Shown here: in pieces, positions 34,201-41,911 of the stretch
How the letters are laid out: the number at the start of each line of letters is the position of its first letter
How positions within the stretch are numbered: the stretch's first letter is position 1
NCBI RefSeq assembly: GCF_001613225.1
Contig: NZ_BDBY01000207.1
Span: 42,038 to 106,037, forward strand
Direction: 5' to 3'
From: Nocardia pseudovaccinii NBRC 100343
GTDB lineage: Bacteria > Actinomycetota > Actinomycetes > Mycobacteriales > Mycobacteriaceae
Length of the DNA: 64,000 nucleotides
Made by a program: the position numbers and the translations under genes
Notes under the pieces: generated by a model
Databases searched by the model: none
Seen by the model: only the letters and a program-made list of their open reading frames with translations
What the model was told of the DNA's origin: nothing

Positions 34201-34539
34201 CGCATCCAGTGAATCCAACGGGTGATAGGGCATGACCAGGTAGGGACGGCCGCTCGGGGTGACACCGGTTTGGAGCACTGTGACGATATTCGGATGTCCG
34301 GTCAGCCGGCCCATCGCCCGCTCCTCGCGGAAGAACCGCGCCCGGCTTTCCTCGTCCAACTCCGCGGTCAGCACTTTCACCGCGACCGTACGGTCCAACG
34401 CAACTTGCCTGCAGCGATAGACGACACCGAATCCACCGTGGCCGATTTCTTCCGCGTCCTCGAAACCTGCCGCACTCAATTCCGCCGCGACCGGAGTAAT
34501 GACGTCACGGCGGGTCCGGAACAAATCATCGTTGGTCAT
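31282..34539 (-). CDS. PknK-like Ser/Thr kinase - ATPase - LuxR regulator
   Basis: A 1085-residue multidomain regulator. Residues about 28-290 are a Hanks-type kinase: GHGGFGVVY loop, Lys55 in VAVKVL, HRDVKPGN with catalytic Asp149, and DFG at 167-169. An STAND/AfsR-type ATPase follows with Walker A GIGGVGKT at 354-361. A helical, TPR-like region covers about 680-960. The C-terminus (about 1015-1080) is a LuxR helix-turn-helix (KLTKREREIANLVAQGLTNKQIAAKLVISRRTAEGHI, quoted in part: LTNKQIAAKLVISRR). The layout matches mycobacterial PknK with an added DNA-binding end. The ATG at 34539 is used; a GTG at 34557 is possible. A hairpin terminator follows. Nearby catabolic genes could be targets, but nothing proves it. 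Confidence 0.88.
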   Translation of the reverse strand: MTNDDLFRTRRDVITPVAAELSAAGFEDAEEIGHGGFGVVYRCRQVALDRTVAVKVLTAELDEESRARFFREERAMGRLTGHPNIVTVLQTGVTPSGRPYLVMPYHPLDSLDAWIRRQGPLRTEEALRIGVKVAGALDSAHQLGIVHRDVKPGNILLTEYGEPALTDFGIARIAGGFQTATGKLTGSPAFTAPEVLEGEAPGPAADVYGLGATLFCALTGHAAFERRSGENVVSQFLRITTEPTPDLHGSGIPEDLSAAVATAMSRDPRERPSAAVFGETLQRMQRRHGYAIDEMALHLEPNREPRDHAQQRRDTVPTCDSNLPLELTSFIDRRTETAEVKNLLSTHRLVTLTGIGGVGKTRLAMRSAANARRDFAEGVRVIELADVRDQTVLVEVVAATLGLRDDSHQPVHSVVLQYLSSREILLVLDNCEQVVEALAELVETLLLACPNLRILVTTREPLDIAGEAVLRVLPLTVPDPDHEPTFRGLPKYDAVTLFADRAAAVVPGFELTEDNKATVARICSRLDGLPLAIELAAARMRAMSPAQILRRLTDRYALLTRSSRTAPERQQTLRWCIDWSYQLCTPDEQRIWARLSVFAGGFELDAAEQVCGGDLAPATLLDVLSSLVDKSIVIREESDGVVRFRMLETMRDYGREKLQETDEYQDLRRRHRDWYERLALAAEAEWISDRQLDWLARLDREQQNFRAMLEFCLAEDDPEATEAGLRTATALFPFWSFRGVYSEGRRWLKRALAHPGTSSIQHRAGALHAATVMAAVQGNLDRASALTAQSHTYAEQDSSPIAQALVDYADGAMALRRDEPARAASFFEAVIEALGSNRRQYLYLVSSLSLAMAYTLQGDTARAIEQYERVLSITEACGETLYRANALWGIGIAAWQQGEPDRAQELLKEAIRVSSPTRSSVLAAFGLEALAWVVADSDGERSAILMGAAKKLWPRAGGVSTIFPNLSHYHDQWDRETRRILGKRGFDAAFRHGQSMGMDAAVAYALGQQPNASQRFTAESKLTKREREIANLVAQGLTNKQIAAKLVISRRTAEGHIEHILTKLGFTSRAQIAAWIVDEARQDNP

Positions 34540-34815
34540 CAGCTGTGTGCAATCCACTCAGCACATACCCGGACACCAGGTAACAGGCGCGCTCAGCATT
34601 CAACAACGCTCAGCGTATCTCAGACCGGTCGACCTGCGGCCGTTCCGAGTTTCGGGCCATCGGCGTTACATGAGGTGCGAAGTACGGTGAGATCCACCTG
34701 CCACTGACATCGGGGCCGTCTCGACATCGGTGGGTGGCCTGGTCATCCGGAGGCTCGGCACGAAACGCGGTGCGACGGCAGAACTCCGGTATCGCGTTCG
34801 GACCGCGGGCCGGTC

Positions 34816-35643
34816 TCAACACCGTGCCCGGTACGTGCCGTGATCCGAGGGCTGGGCCCGACGGCGCAACTGTGCCGCGGCTTTGCCGGAGAGTATGCGT
34901 GGGATATCGGGGAGGACGCCGAACGGGGACATTCGTCGTGGGAGGCGCACCGATGATCGGTTGTTGATGATGGCTGAGACGACCTTGGCGGCGATTTCGT
35001 CCTTGGTAAGGATTCGCGCGATCCGGAATCTGCCCGCGCGCGTCACCATTTCGGCGTACAGCGGGTCTTTCTGTGCGTTGTCGAACAGGCCGGTGTCATG
35101 AATTTCGCCCAGCTCGACCTTGGTGAACCCGATCGGTGTGTGCGCGTATTCGAACGCCAAGTTCGCCGTGTGATGAATGGTGAATGCCCTGGTCGCCGCG
35201 TAGGTAGCTAGGTGGGGTGCGGCGACGACGCCGGCGTAGGAGGCGATGTTGACGACGTGCCCGGCCCCGCGCGCCAACATGCGGGGGACCGCCTGGCGTT
35301 GCAGTTCGGCGGGAGCCGATACGTTCAGGGCGAGGATGAACGCCAGCTGGTCGGCAGTCAGTTCGTCGAACGGCCCGATCATGTCGGTACCGGCGTTGTT
35401 GACCAGGATGTCGACGGCCCGGACGGCTTCGATCCGGTCGAGCAGGCCGCGCACCTGCGCCGGATTGGTGAGGTCGGTGGGATAGGCGGTGGCGGCGAGC
35501 TGATGAGCAACTTCGTGTAGCTCCGGTGATTCGCGGGCGACGAGCGCCACGGTGGCTCCGGCGTCCTGAAGCGCTCGTGCCAACGCGGTGCCCAAACCAC
35601 GGCTCGCACCGGTGACCACCGCGTGTGCGCCTTCGATTTTCAT
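34816..35643 (-). CDS. Short-chain dehydrogenase/reductase with Arg in place of catalytic Lys
   Basis: A 275-residue SDR. The NAD(P) motif TGASRGLG is at residues 10-17, NNAG near 85 and the catalytic-serine strand NIASYAGV near 135. The YxxxK motif is replaced by YAATR (in HLATYAATRAF), so the usual lysine is an arginine. That may lower or change activity, or mark a non-classical subgroup. The ATG at 35643 has AGGAAAGG upstream. It is divergent from the kinase-like gene at 36049, with a TACTGTA-type element between them. A decayed relative of its 5' end lies at 38613-38728. The substrate is unknown; by context, a hydroxyl or keto intermediate of lipid-like catabolism. Confidence 0.85.
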   Translation of the reverse strand: MKIEGAHAVVTGASRGLGTALARALQDAGATVALVARESPELHEVAHQLAATAYPTDLTNPAQVRGLLDRIEAVRAVDILVNNAGTDMIGPFDELTADQLAFILALNVSAPAELQRQAVPRMLARGAGHVVNIASYAGVVAAPHLATYAATRAFTIHHTANLAFEYAHTPIGFTKVELGEIHDTGLFDNAQKDPLYAEMVTRAGRFRIARILTKDEIAAKVVSAIINNRSSVRLPRRMSPFGVLPDIPRILSGKAAAQLRRRAQPSDHGTYRARC

Positions 35644-35836
35644 TCCGGCGTGCCTTTCCTGCCTGGCGGATACGTGAGGTGAACGGCCGGGCAACGATGC
35701 CGCGTGGTCCGATGAGCCGTGTACGTAGCGTCACCGGACCCTTCCGGCGGAATTCCCAACCCCCTGTGCCGAGCACCGTCCTGCTGACCGCCTGGCAGAT
35801 AGCCGTTCGCGTGGCGGCGATGGACTGTAGAGGCAT

Positions 35837-35846
35837 TTACTGTAAT
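35837..35846. promoter_or_regulatory. TACTGTA-type element, site A
   Basis: TTACTGTAAT lies in the 405-bp region between the divergent SDR (35643) and phosphotransferase (36049) genes. Exactly the same 10-mer occurs at 44276-44285 between another divergent pair. Flanks extend it to CATT-N6-AATG. No other gene is seen in this gap. Confidence 0.5.
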
Positions 35847-36048
35847 GGATTCGGTATGGCCGAATCAACCGTTGACACGGTGTAAGTGGTTGCCTAGGCT
35901 CGCGGCAGTGATTCTCGCCACAGAGAAACCAACTTCGCACGAGGGCCGTGCCTGCCGAGGCCAGCCGGGCGGGGGAGTAGGCGGACCGAATCACTTCCCG
36001 TTATTCGCGGTTGCCGAGCGCGACCGCGCACCCAGGAAGCGGAACACT

Positions 36049-37146
36049 GTGACGACTAGGACGACCAGCGATATTCCCGCCACCCCCGCCGACGTGACGC
36101 CTGAGTGGCTGTCGGCCACACTCGGCAAGAACGGCACCGAAGTAGTTGTCAGCACAGTGGGTCTCGTGCCGGTCGGCACCGGCCAGACAGGTTCGACCTA
36201 CCGCGCGACAGTCACCTACTCCGCGAATCCGTCAAGTCTGCCAACGACTTTCGTGATCAAGCTGCCATCGCAGGATCCCGAGGTGCGGGGCAAGGTGGGT
36301 ATCGCCTATCGCAGCGAACACGGCTTCTACTCCGAACTCGCCGAGTCGGCCCGCGTGCCGATCCCGAAGGTCTACCACTGCGATACGGCGGGCGAGGGCT
36401 ACGACTTCGTTCTGGTGATGGAAGATCTCGCGCCGGCTGTGCAGGGCGACGAGGTGGCCGGGTGTTCGGTGCGCGCGGCGGAATTGGCCGCCGAGGCGAT
36501 CGCGGGCCTGCACGCACAGTTCTGGTGCGATCCGGCCATCGCTGTATTTCCGCATGTGGTGATCCCGAAGGCCACTCCGGAGGTGGCGAAGGGCGTGGGC
36601 GACGGCATCCGGATGGCCACCGATATCGCGTTGCGTGAATTCGGGTCGCGTTTGAGCGAACAGGATTGCCGGACGTTGGATGAGGCCGCGCGATTGACGC
36701 CCGCGTGGCTGCAGCTCGCGCCGGAGCGATTCAGTGTGCTGCACGGTGACTTTCGGCTCAACAATGTGCTGTTCGCGCCCGACGAGAGTTGGATCTCGGT
36801 GGTGGACTGGCAGAGCACCACGATCGGGCTGCCCGCTCGCGACCTGTCCTATTTCATCGTCAGTGGCCTGATGCCGGATGTGCGTGTCCAGGCCGAGCGC
36901 GATCTCGTGGGTGTGTACCACCGTGCGCTGCTCGCCCAGGGCGTGCAGGGCTACGACCTCGAAACCTGTTGGCGCGACTACCGGCTCGGTGTCATGCAGC
37001 TGAACCTCATCGCCACACTGGGCTACGCGTTCACCTCGACGCCGACCCATCGTTCCGAAGACATGATGCACACCCTGTTCACCCGCTCGTGCCGGGCTAT
37101 CAGGGACTTGCGCACCCTCGAGCTGATCCGTGAATTGTCGGTCTGA
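36049..37146 (+). CDS. Aminoglycoside-phosphotransferase-like kinase
   Basis: A 365-residue protein of the APH/ecdysteroid-kinase-like fold. The catalytic loop is VLHGDFRLNNVLF (HGDxxxxN form) and the metal-binding strip is SVVDWQST, where DFG is replaced by DWQ as in this family. The N-terminal lobe contains FVIKLP with the likely ATP lysine. The start GTG at 36049 follows AGGAAGCGGAA. Such proteins occur beside acyl-CoA and steroid-like catabolic genes in actinomycetes and probably phosphorylate a small hydroxylated substrate rather than antibiotics. It is followed after 16 bp by the LLM oxidoreductase, so the two form an operon. Confidence 0.85.
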   Translation: MTTRTTSDIPATPADVTPEWLSATLGKNGTEVVVSTVGLVPVGTGQTGSTYRATVTYSANPSSLPTTFVIKLPSQDPEVRGKVGIAYRSEHGFYSELAESARVPIPKVYHCDTAGEGYDFVLVMEDLAPAVQGDEVAGCSVRAAELAAEAIAGLHAQFWCDPAIAVFPHVVIPKATPEVAKGVGDGIRMATDIALREFGSRLSEQDCRTLDEAARLTPAWLQLAPERFSVLHGDFRLNNVLFAPDESWISVVDWQSTTIGLPARDLSYFIVSGLMPDVRVQAERDLVGVYHRALLAQGVQGYDLETCWRDYRLGVMQLNLIATLGYAFTSTPTHRSEDMMHTLFTRSCRAIRDLRTLELIRELSV

Positions 37147-37162
37147 ACCCAGGAGTGTAGGA

Positions 37163-38230
37163 ATGTCGACCAACGACCGCATCCTCGACGAACTCGGCTA
37201 CTACCTGCTTCCCGGCGCAGGCGGCAAAGGCCCGGCCGGGGTGATGGACGAGGCCCGCCGCGGCGAGGAACTGGGCTTGGGCACTGCGTTCATCTCCGAA
37301 CGCTGGAACCTCAAGGAGGCCAACACGATCAGCGCGGCGGCCTGCGCGGTGACGACCCGCCTGCGGGTCGCGACCGCGGCGACCAACCACAACACGCGTC
37401 ATCCGCTGATCACCGCGTCGTGGGCGACCACTCTGCATCGGCTCTCCGGCGGCCGATTCACCCTCGGTATCGGGCGAGGCGTTCCCGGGCTCTACGACAT
37501 GTTCGGGATCCCGAGTATCACCACCGCGCAGATGGAGGATTTCGCGCAGGTGATGCGCACGCTCTGGCACGGCGGGGTCGTCGTTGGTCACGACGGACCG
37601 CTCGGGAAATATCAAACCCTGTACCTGGATGGGGAGTTCGACGAGGACATCCCGTTGGCGATTGTCGCGTTCGGCCCCAACACCCTTCGGCTCGGCGGTC
37701 GTCTGTTCGACCACGTGATCCTGCATACGTATTTCTCCCCCGAAACGCTGCAACGCTGCGTGAAGACGGTGAAAGACGCTGCCATGGAAGCCGGTCGCGA
37801 TCCCGACGACGTCAAGGTGTGGTCCTGCCTGGCGACGGTGGGGGACCACCTGCCGCAGGAGCGTCGGCGCAACAAGCTGATCGGCCGCCTGGCTACCTAC
37901 CTGCAGGGTTATGGCGACCTTATGGTCAAGACCAATGAGTGGGATCCGGCTGTGCTGCAACGCTTCCGCGACGATCCGGTCGTGCAATCGCTCCCGGGCG
38001 CCATCGACCGCATCGCGACCGACGAGCAGTTGCGACACATCGAGGAACTGATCCCCGAGGAATGGACCAGACACGCTGCCACCGGATCACCCGAACAGTG
38101 CGCGGCCCGCGTTCGCGAGGAACTCGCCTACGGCGCGGACAAGGTCATCTTGCACGGCGCGCTTCCCGACGAACTCGAACCCATCCTCACCGCCTACCGT
38201 GCGCACGAACTCGCCCGAGTCGCTACCTGA
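37163..38230 (+). CDS. LLM-class F420-dependent oxidoreductase
   Basis: A 355-residue luciferase-like monooxygenase-fold protein. It begins LDELGYYLLPGAGG and has GEELGLGTAFISERWN, ATAATNHNTRHP and FTLGIGRGVPGLYD, which match the mycobacterial F420-dependent subgroup related to MSMEG_2249, as far as I recall that family. The TIM-barrel length is normal. The ATG at 37163 has AGGAG 7 bp upstream. It would use reduced F420 to act on a carbonyl or unsaturated substrate. It is the second gene of the operon starting at 36049; downstream lies only pseudogene debris, so the operon ends here. Confidence 0.85.
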   Translation: MSTNDRILDELGYYLLPGAGGKGPAGVMDEARRGEELGLGTAFISERWNLKEANTISAAACAVTTRLRVATAATNHNTRHPLITASWATTLHRLSGGRFTLGIGRGVPGLYDMFGIPSITTAQMEDFAQVMRTLWHGGVVVGHDGPLGKYQTLYLDGEFDEDIPLAIVAFGPNTLRLGGRLFDHVILHTYFSPETLQRCVKTVKDAAMEAGRDPDDVKVWSCLATVGDHLPQERRRNKLIGRLATYLQGYGDLMVKTNEWDPAVLQRFRDDPVVQSLPGAIDRIATDEQLRHIEELIPEEWTRHAATGSPEQCAARVREELAYGADKVILHGALPDELEPILTAYRAHELARVAT

Positions 38231-38252
38231 CAGCGCCCGGCCCGGATCAGGA

Positions 38253-38495
38253 ATGCCGATGAAACGCGAACAGGTGACGCTCTGTCGCATCTGCGCGCCT
38301 TTCTGCGGGTCCGCCACCCATTGCGACGGCCGCCCGACGGCACTTTCACACTGGTGAGCTGGGACGAAGCGGTGCCCGACATCGCTGCGCCGCATCCGGG
38401 CCGAGCACGGTGGCGCAGCGATCGCGATGTACCTGGGAAACCCGGCGGCGCTGAACTTTTCGGCCACCGCGTGGTCGGGCATGTTCCCCAAGGGC
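38253..38495 (+). pseudogene. Molybdopterin oxidoreductase fragment (formate dehydrogenase-like N-terminus)
   Basis: The start reads MPMKREQVTLCRICAPFCG, the iron-sulfur-binding N-terminus of molybdopterin oxidoreductases. After a deletion and a frame change it continues GTFTLVSWDEAVPDIAA, and after a second change RRIRAEHGGAAIAMYLGN and FSATAWSGMFPK. All pieces are in the right order and two frameshifts lie between them. The sequence then runs into an IS end. The complete enzyme would be about 700 residues, so only the first sixth survives. It lies 22 bp after the LLM gene, which may once have been cotranscribed with it. Confidence 0.78.
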
Positions 38496-38514
38496 CAAGG
38501 CCGTGTTCTGTAAT

Positions 38515-38612
38515 TCATCTGAGCCATAGGATGATGGCGGCGATGGTGAGTTCCGCGTGGTAATAGGCGGCGCGTATGGCGTAGCGAGTGGCCAGTTCGC
38601 GGAATTGCTCGA
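38515..38612 (-). pseudogene. IS5-type transposase C-terminal fragment
   Basis: The minus strand reads LEQFRELATRYAIRAAYYHAELTIAAIILWLR followed by TGA at 38517-38515 (quoted in part: FRELATRYAIRAAYYHAEL). This resembles the C-terminal tail of IS5-family transposases of actinomycetes (FR-x-LATRY ... ITWLR). About 30 codons remain. It is fused on one side to an SDR fragment at about 38612. On the other side GGCCGTGTTCTGTAATTC may be the IS terminal repeat. The insertion evidently deleted much of both neighbours. Confidence 0.6.
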
Positions 38613-38728
38613 GATTCGCGGGGCGACGATCGCCACCTTCGCGCCAGCCTCGTGCAGCGCTCGCGTCAGCGCGGCTCCCAATCTACGACTCTCGCTGGTG
38701 AGCACTGTGTGTGCGCCTTCGATTTCAT
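38613..38728 (-). pseudogene. SDR gene 5' fragment, truncated by an IS remnant
   Basis: Minus-strand sequence from ATG at 38728 aligns with the start of the intact SDR at 35643. ATGAAATCGAAGGCGCACAC here corresponds to ATGAAAATCGAAGGCGCACAC there, with one A lost, and the correct frame then gives EIEGAHTVLTSESRRLGAA and LTRALHEAGAKVAIVA. Homology ends at CGCGAATC, where the IS5-type remnant starts. The two SDRs are clearly related but not recently copied, since many third positions differ. Confidence 0.75.
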
Positions 38729-38799
38729 GAGACACCCCCGCGCCATACGGTCTACTGCAGTGCATGCGGTGTGTATGCACATACGTGGTGGAGATGTAT

Positions 38800-39438
38800 C
38801 TACTTCGGCCGCAAGGCTTTTCGCCACACTTCGATGAGGGTCGAGTAGGCCTCGCGGGCCCGTTGGTCGACGCCGGTGGTCCATTCGGTCTCGATCAGCA
38901 GCCGCTGGCGGGTGCCGACAAGCGAGGTAACGAGCGCCAGGTAGGTGGTGTCGGTCGAGAAGTCGGCGTTGATGGATCCGTCGGCTTGACCGGCGTGGAA
39001 CAACTGGAGGTATGGGTCGCCTGCCGCGCCGGAGATCTGGCGCTGTTCGGACTTCTCGGTCTCGGCCAGGCCGAACCGTTCGAAGGTGAAGTCGAAAAAG
39101 GTGAAGAAGCGGACCACCTCCGGGTGTGCGCACGTGTACTCGAAAGTCGACTCGAAGCGTTCCAGGAGGCGGTCGCGAGCATTCTCGTTACGCGATTCGC
39201 GCTCGGTGACGAACCGCTCGATCTGCTCGAGCAGGGTGCGTTCGGTGTGCAGAATCGCGGCCGCGGCGGTCGGGAAGTACTTATAGAACGTCGGTCGGCT
39301 CATGCCCGCGCGCTCGGCCAGATCCGCGACCGACAGTTGGGTGCTGCCGTCGGCGACGAGCGCGAGGACCGCGTCGGTAACTGCGGTCCGCTGCTGCTCC
39401 CGAAGCTCCACCCAGCGCGGCAGGTCTATTCGCGTCAT
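38800..39438 (-). CDS. TetR family transcriptional regulator
   Basis: A 212-residue TetR protein. The helix-turn-helix occupies about residues 14-58 (LSVADLAERAGMSRPTFYKYFPT), followed by a helical ligand domain rich in Phe (VRFFTFFDFTFERFG) that would suit a hydrophobic ligand such as an acyl-CoA. The ATG at 39438 is where family homology begins; longer frames are Arg/Ser-rich. Both sides are debris: an SDR/IS relic downstream and an IS21 relic upstream. It is the only regulator near the TACTGTA-type elements of 35.8, 44.3, 53.2 and 56.0 kb and so is a candidate for their repressor, though its own upstream region lacks a good copy. Confidence 0.87.
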   Translation of the reverse strand: MTRIDLPRWVELREQQRTAVTDAVLALVADGSTQLSVADLAERAGMSRPTFYKYFPTAAAAILHTERTLLEQIERFVTERESRNENARDRLLERFESTFEYTCAHPEVVRFFTFFDFTFERFGLAETEKSEQRQISGAAGDPYLQLFHAGQADGSINADFSTDTTYLALVTSLVGTRQRLLIETEWTTGVDQRAREAYSTLIEVWRKALRPK

Positions 39439-40235
39439 GCGAAGACAAAGTACCGCACCGCACGTCCTTGCCGGGAAACTTCTCCGCGCCGAAGCGCTGA
39501 GAGAACTGCCGCAGCGTGCGGTAGAACGGCGCCTCTGCGGAACCGGCCGCGACCGTGGGCTTCCAGACTGGGTCGCGCGCTGGCCGTCGAATTCGAATTG
39601 GATGACGAACATCCGTAGCGGATGCTGGATTGGGCGATCGGGCGATCGGGCCGTCGTGCAGCCGGGCCGTCGCGGCCGAGCCGGGGGAGACGTCCTCGCA
39701 GATCCCGCAGCAGCGCAAGCGGTATCCGCAGCGGGCGTCGAAGCTGGATCCGTTCAAGCCGTTCATCGATGGGTCGACTTCGGTGAGGTCACCGTCCGTT
39801 TGCTTGGTAAGGAAACGGTAGTCTACCTGTTCTCGTTGTGGATGTCGTTCTCGGGCCGGTCGGTGCAGCGGGTGTTCGCCTCGGGTTGGTCAGGAAGCGT
39901 TCCTGGAAGGGCACGTGCACTGCCGGTGAACCCACGACGAGAATGACTGGTGAACTGCGCGAAGCAGCGCAGCCAGTACTTCGTCATCTCCGAATGCGGG
40001 AACTTCTCGACGCTATCGACCTCGAATCCCGTTGTGCCGATCTGGATTCCATACAGATAGCGCGGCCGCGGGATGCGCTTGTCGTCCAAGACGCTGTAGC
40101 TGTGCAGGAATCGGGCCTGCACCGCGTTCGCGGTATCGCCCGCCGTCGAGCGGCGCAACCCGTGTCCTGGATCAGCTGCCGGTACAGGCTGTAGCCGACG
40201 GGAGTGTCGGGCGGAAACGCTGTCGGCGCGGCGCT
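39439..40235 (-). other. Decayed coding-like DNA around an IS21 relic
   Basis: No intact gene. On the minus strand, two stretches look protein-coding by composition: about 40200-39955 (ARFLHSYSVLDDKRIPRPRY and FEVDSVEKFPHSEMTKYWLR) and about 39640-39440 (MFVIQFEFDGQ, then in another frame APFYRTLRQFSQRFGAEKFP). They flank the plus-strand IS21 fragment, as if one minus-strand gene had been split by that element and then frameshifted. I do not recognise the protein. Confidence 0.35.
39687..39935 (+). pseudogene. IS21-type transposase (IstA) fragment
   Basis: One frame gives QRKRYPQRASKLDPFKPFID, typical of the stretch after the IstA helix-turn-helix. A second frame gives VDFGEVTVRLLGKETVVYLF and SFSGRSVQRVFASG, the start of the DDE domain. 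A third gives QEAFLEGHVH, the next conserved block. The order is right, but about 90 residues are missing between the first two blocks and one more frameshift follows. No istB or terminal repeat is visible. Confidence 0.75.
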
Positions 40236-41159
40236 TTCGCCCAGTTCAAGTCGAAGGCCTCCGGATTCGACAATGCGCTCGGCGACGCCAGTGAGATCCT
40301 GTTCGGCGAGCGCGGATTGTTCGACGATTCCGATTCCGAGATCGGAGCCGCGCTGGCCACTTCGACCTACCAGGTACCCGACGTACTGCTCGAAATCGCA
40401 GCGCATCCACCGAAAGCGGGATTCATCGACCGCTCGCGGGTGTCGATCACCTTTGCCGAGGCACACAGGTACGGTCTGTGGTTCTCCCAGCAGTCCGACG
40501 AGATCGATTCCTACCGTGAGGGATACGCGCCCAAACTGGACCGACACGCAGCGTTTCTCGGTGAGATGTACCGGGACATCGAACGCACCCACACCCGCGA
40601 CGACACGGTCGCTTATACCGCCCACGACGACAGCGTCGTGTTCTGGTGGAGCGCATCGGGTTTCCTCAACAAACAGGTGGTGACGGGGACCTTGGAGCGG
40701 GTCGACAAGTTCGGCCTGCACGACTGCGAGGTGTTCAAGAAGCTCGCCACACTGGTCGGCACCACACTGCCGAAGGTCAAAGGGGCCGGGCTGCTCGGCG
40801 TGCTCGGCGGCATTGTCGGCGGCTTCTATAGGGCCGTCGCCGGTGCGGTGCTCGGCGCCGTTCTCGACATCTCGGATGCGGAGGACATCGCCGACGATCT
40901 GTCCATCTTCGTCGAGGGCTCGACGCGCACCCGCGCCAATATCCTCACCTATCGCAATCCCGACATCATGCTGGCGAGCATCCAGAACTTTCGAGTCGGG
41001 CAGATGAACATCCAATCGAATGTCAACCAGGCGACGGTGAACGGCGCGCTCAACGTCTTCACCACAGCCGGGCTGGTGAACCTGGATGTCTCGCCCGTGC
41101 TCGCGGGGCTGACGGGCGCCTTCCTCGGCAACGCGCTCGCGGGTCCCCCGGCGCGGTGA
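40236..41159 (+). CDS. Hypothetical protein, probably 5'-truncated
   Basis: An open frame of about 308 codons with good coding character from FAQFKSKASGFDNALGD to the stop. No ATG or GTG with a ribosome site is found near the point where coding character begins, and upstream sequence belongs to decayed minus-strand DNA, so the original N-terminus is probably lost. Features are an acidic, aromatic first half (VVFWWSASGFLN), a Gly-rich hydrophobic segment of about 35 residues (LLGVLGGIVGGFYRAVAG), and NIQSNVNQATVNGALNVF near the end. The stop overlaps the GTG of the next gene. I do not recognise a family. Confidence 0.5.
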   Translation, partial: FAQFKSKASGFDNALGDASEILFGERGLFDDSDSEIGAALATSTYQVPDVLLEIAAHPPKAGFIDRSRVSITFAEAHRYGLWFSQQSDEIDSYREGYAPKLDRHAAFLGEMYRDIERTHTRDDTVAYTAHDDSVVFWWSASGFLNKQVVTGTLERVDKFGLHDCEVFKKLATLVGTTLPKVKGAGLLGVLGGIVGGFYRAVAGAVLGAVLDISDAEDIADDLSIFVEGSTRTRANILTYRNPDIMLASIQNFRVGQMNIQSNVNQATVNGALNVFTTAGLVNLDVSPVLAGLTGAFLGNALAGPPAR

Positions 41160-41911
41160 TCGGTGGTATCGCCGCGATCGTCGGGAACGAACAGGCGATC
41201 ACCGGGACCAGCCCGTTCGGTAGTGGCGCGGACGGGTTGGATTGGTGGACAGGGTATTTCGCACTGCCCATGGTCGCGCAATACGGCCCGGCCACGATCA
41301 TCGCCTACGACTTCCATGCCGTGCAGAACGATCTCGCCGACTGCGGATCACATGTCTTCTTCCCCAAGAGCGGCTTCGACCGCACCGATGAGTTGCGCAG
41401 CTCGGCCTACGACGACGCCAACTCCGCACTGTTCGAAAACTTCGACGTATTCCATTACGGACCGAAGGGTTTCTGGGTGTTCGGCAAATACACGCACCCG
41501 GATCCCGGTGTGCCGGTTGCCGATCGGGGCGAGGCATATATCGGTGTGTTCTCCAATCAGCACCCGACCTGGCTGAGCCTGCAGGAGGACGAGGTCGACG
41601 TCTACAACAAGGCGGTGGCGAAGGAGGGCAAGGACAAGATCGGCGCGCTCGTGCTCCAGATCGCGCAAGAGAAGGACGCGACCAAGCGGACCGAACTGGC
41701 CAAGGCGCTGGCGGATCTGCAGCAGCTCTGGCCGGATCCGTTGCCGCAGGACTACTTCGCCGATCGCGATTGGCACCACGACGGCAAGAACATCTGGATC
41801 ATCCAGGTGGGTAACAAGGCCGAATACGGTGACTACGAGACGTTCAAACAGCGGGTCGGCAGCGCGCGCGTGCATTTGGACGACTCCGGTGACATGGAAT
41901 GCAACGGGTGA
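41156..41911 (+). CDS. Hypothetical protein (251 aa)
   Basis: A 251-residue protein starting with GTG at 41156, which overlaps the previous stop. The first 15 residues are mildly hydrophobic (IGGIAAIVGNEQAI) and the rest is soluble and acidic. Notable stretches are DGLDWWTGYFALPMVAQYG, IIAYDFHAVQNDL, FHYGPKGFWVFGKY and a helical segment rich in Lys/Glu (about 160-195). The ending reads HHDGKNIWIIQVGN. A sequence junction GGTGATCGG occurs at its start and again at its end, where the next gene begins. No function can be assigned. Confidence 0.55.
   Translation: MIGGIAAIVGNEQAITGTSPFGSGADGLDWWTGYFALPMVAQYGPATIIAYDFHAVQNDLADCGSHVFFPKSGFDRTDELRSSAYDDANSALFENFDVFHYGPKGFWVFGKYTHPDPGVPVADRGEAYIGVFSNQHPTWLSLQEDEVDVYNKAVAKEGKDKIGALVLQIAQEKDATKRTELAKALADLQQLWPDPLPQDYFADRDWHHDGKNIWIIQVGNKAEYGDYETFKQRVGSARVHLDDSGDMECNG

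Noticed and set aside
39984..41015. Minus-strand open frame opposite the 40.2-41.2 kb gene
   Set aside because: Its composition is antisense-like for most of its length; only the part below about 40230 looks coding, and that is described as decayed DNA.
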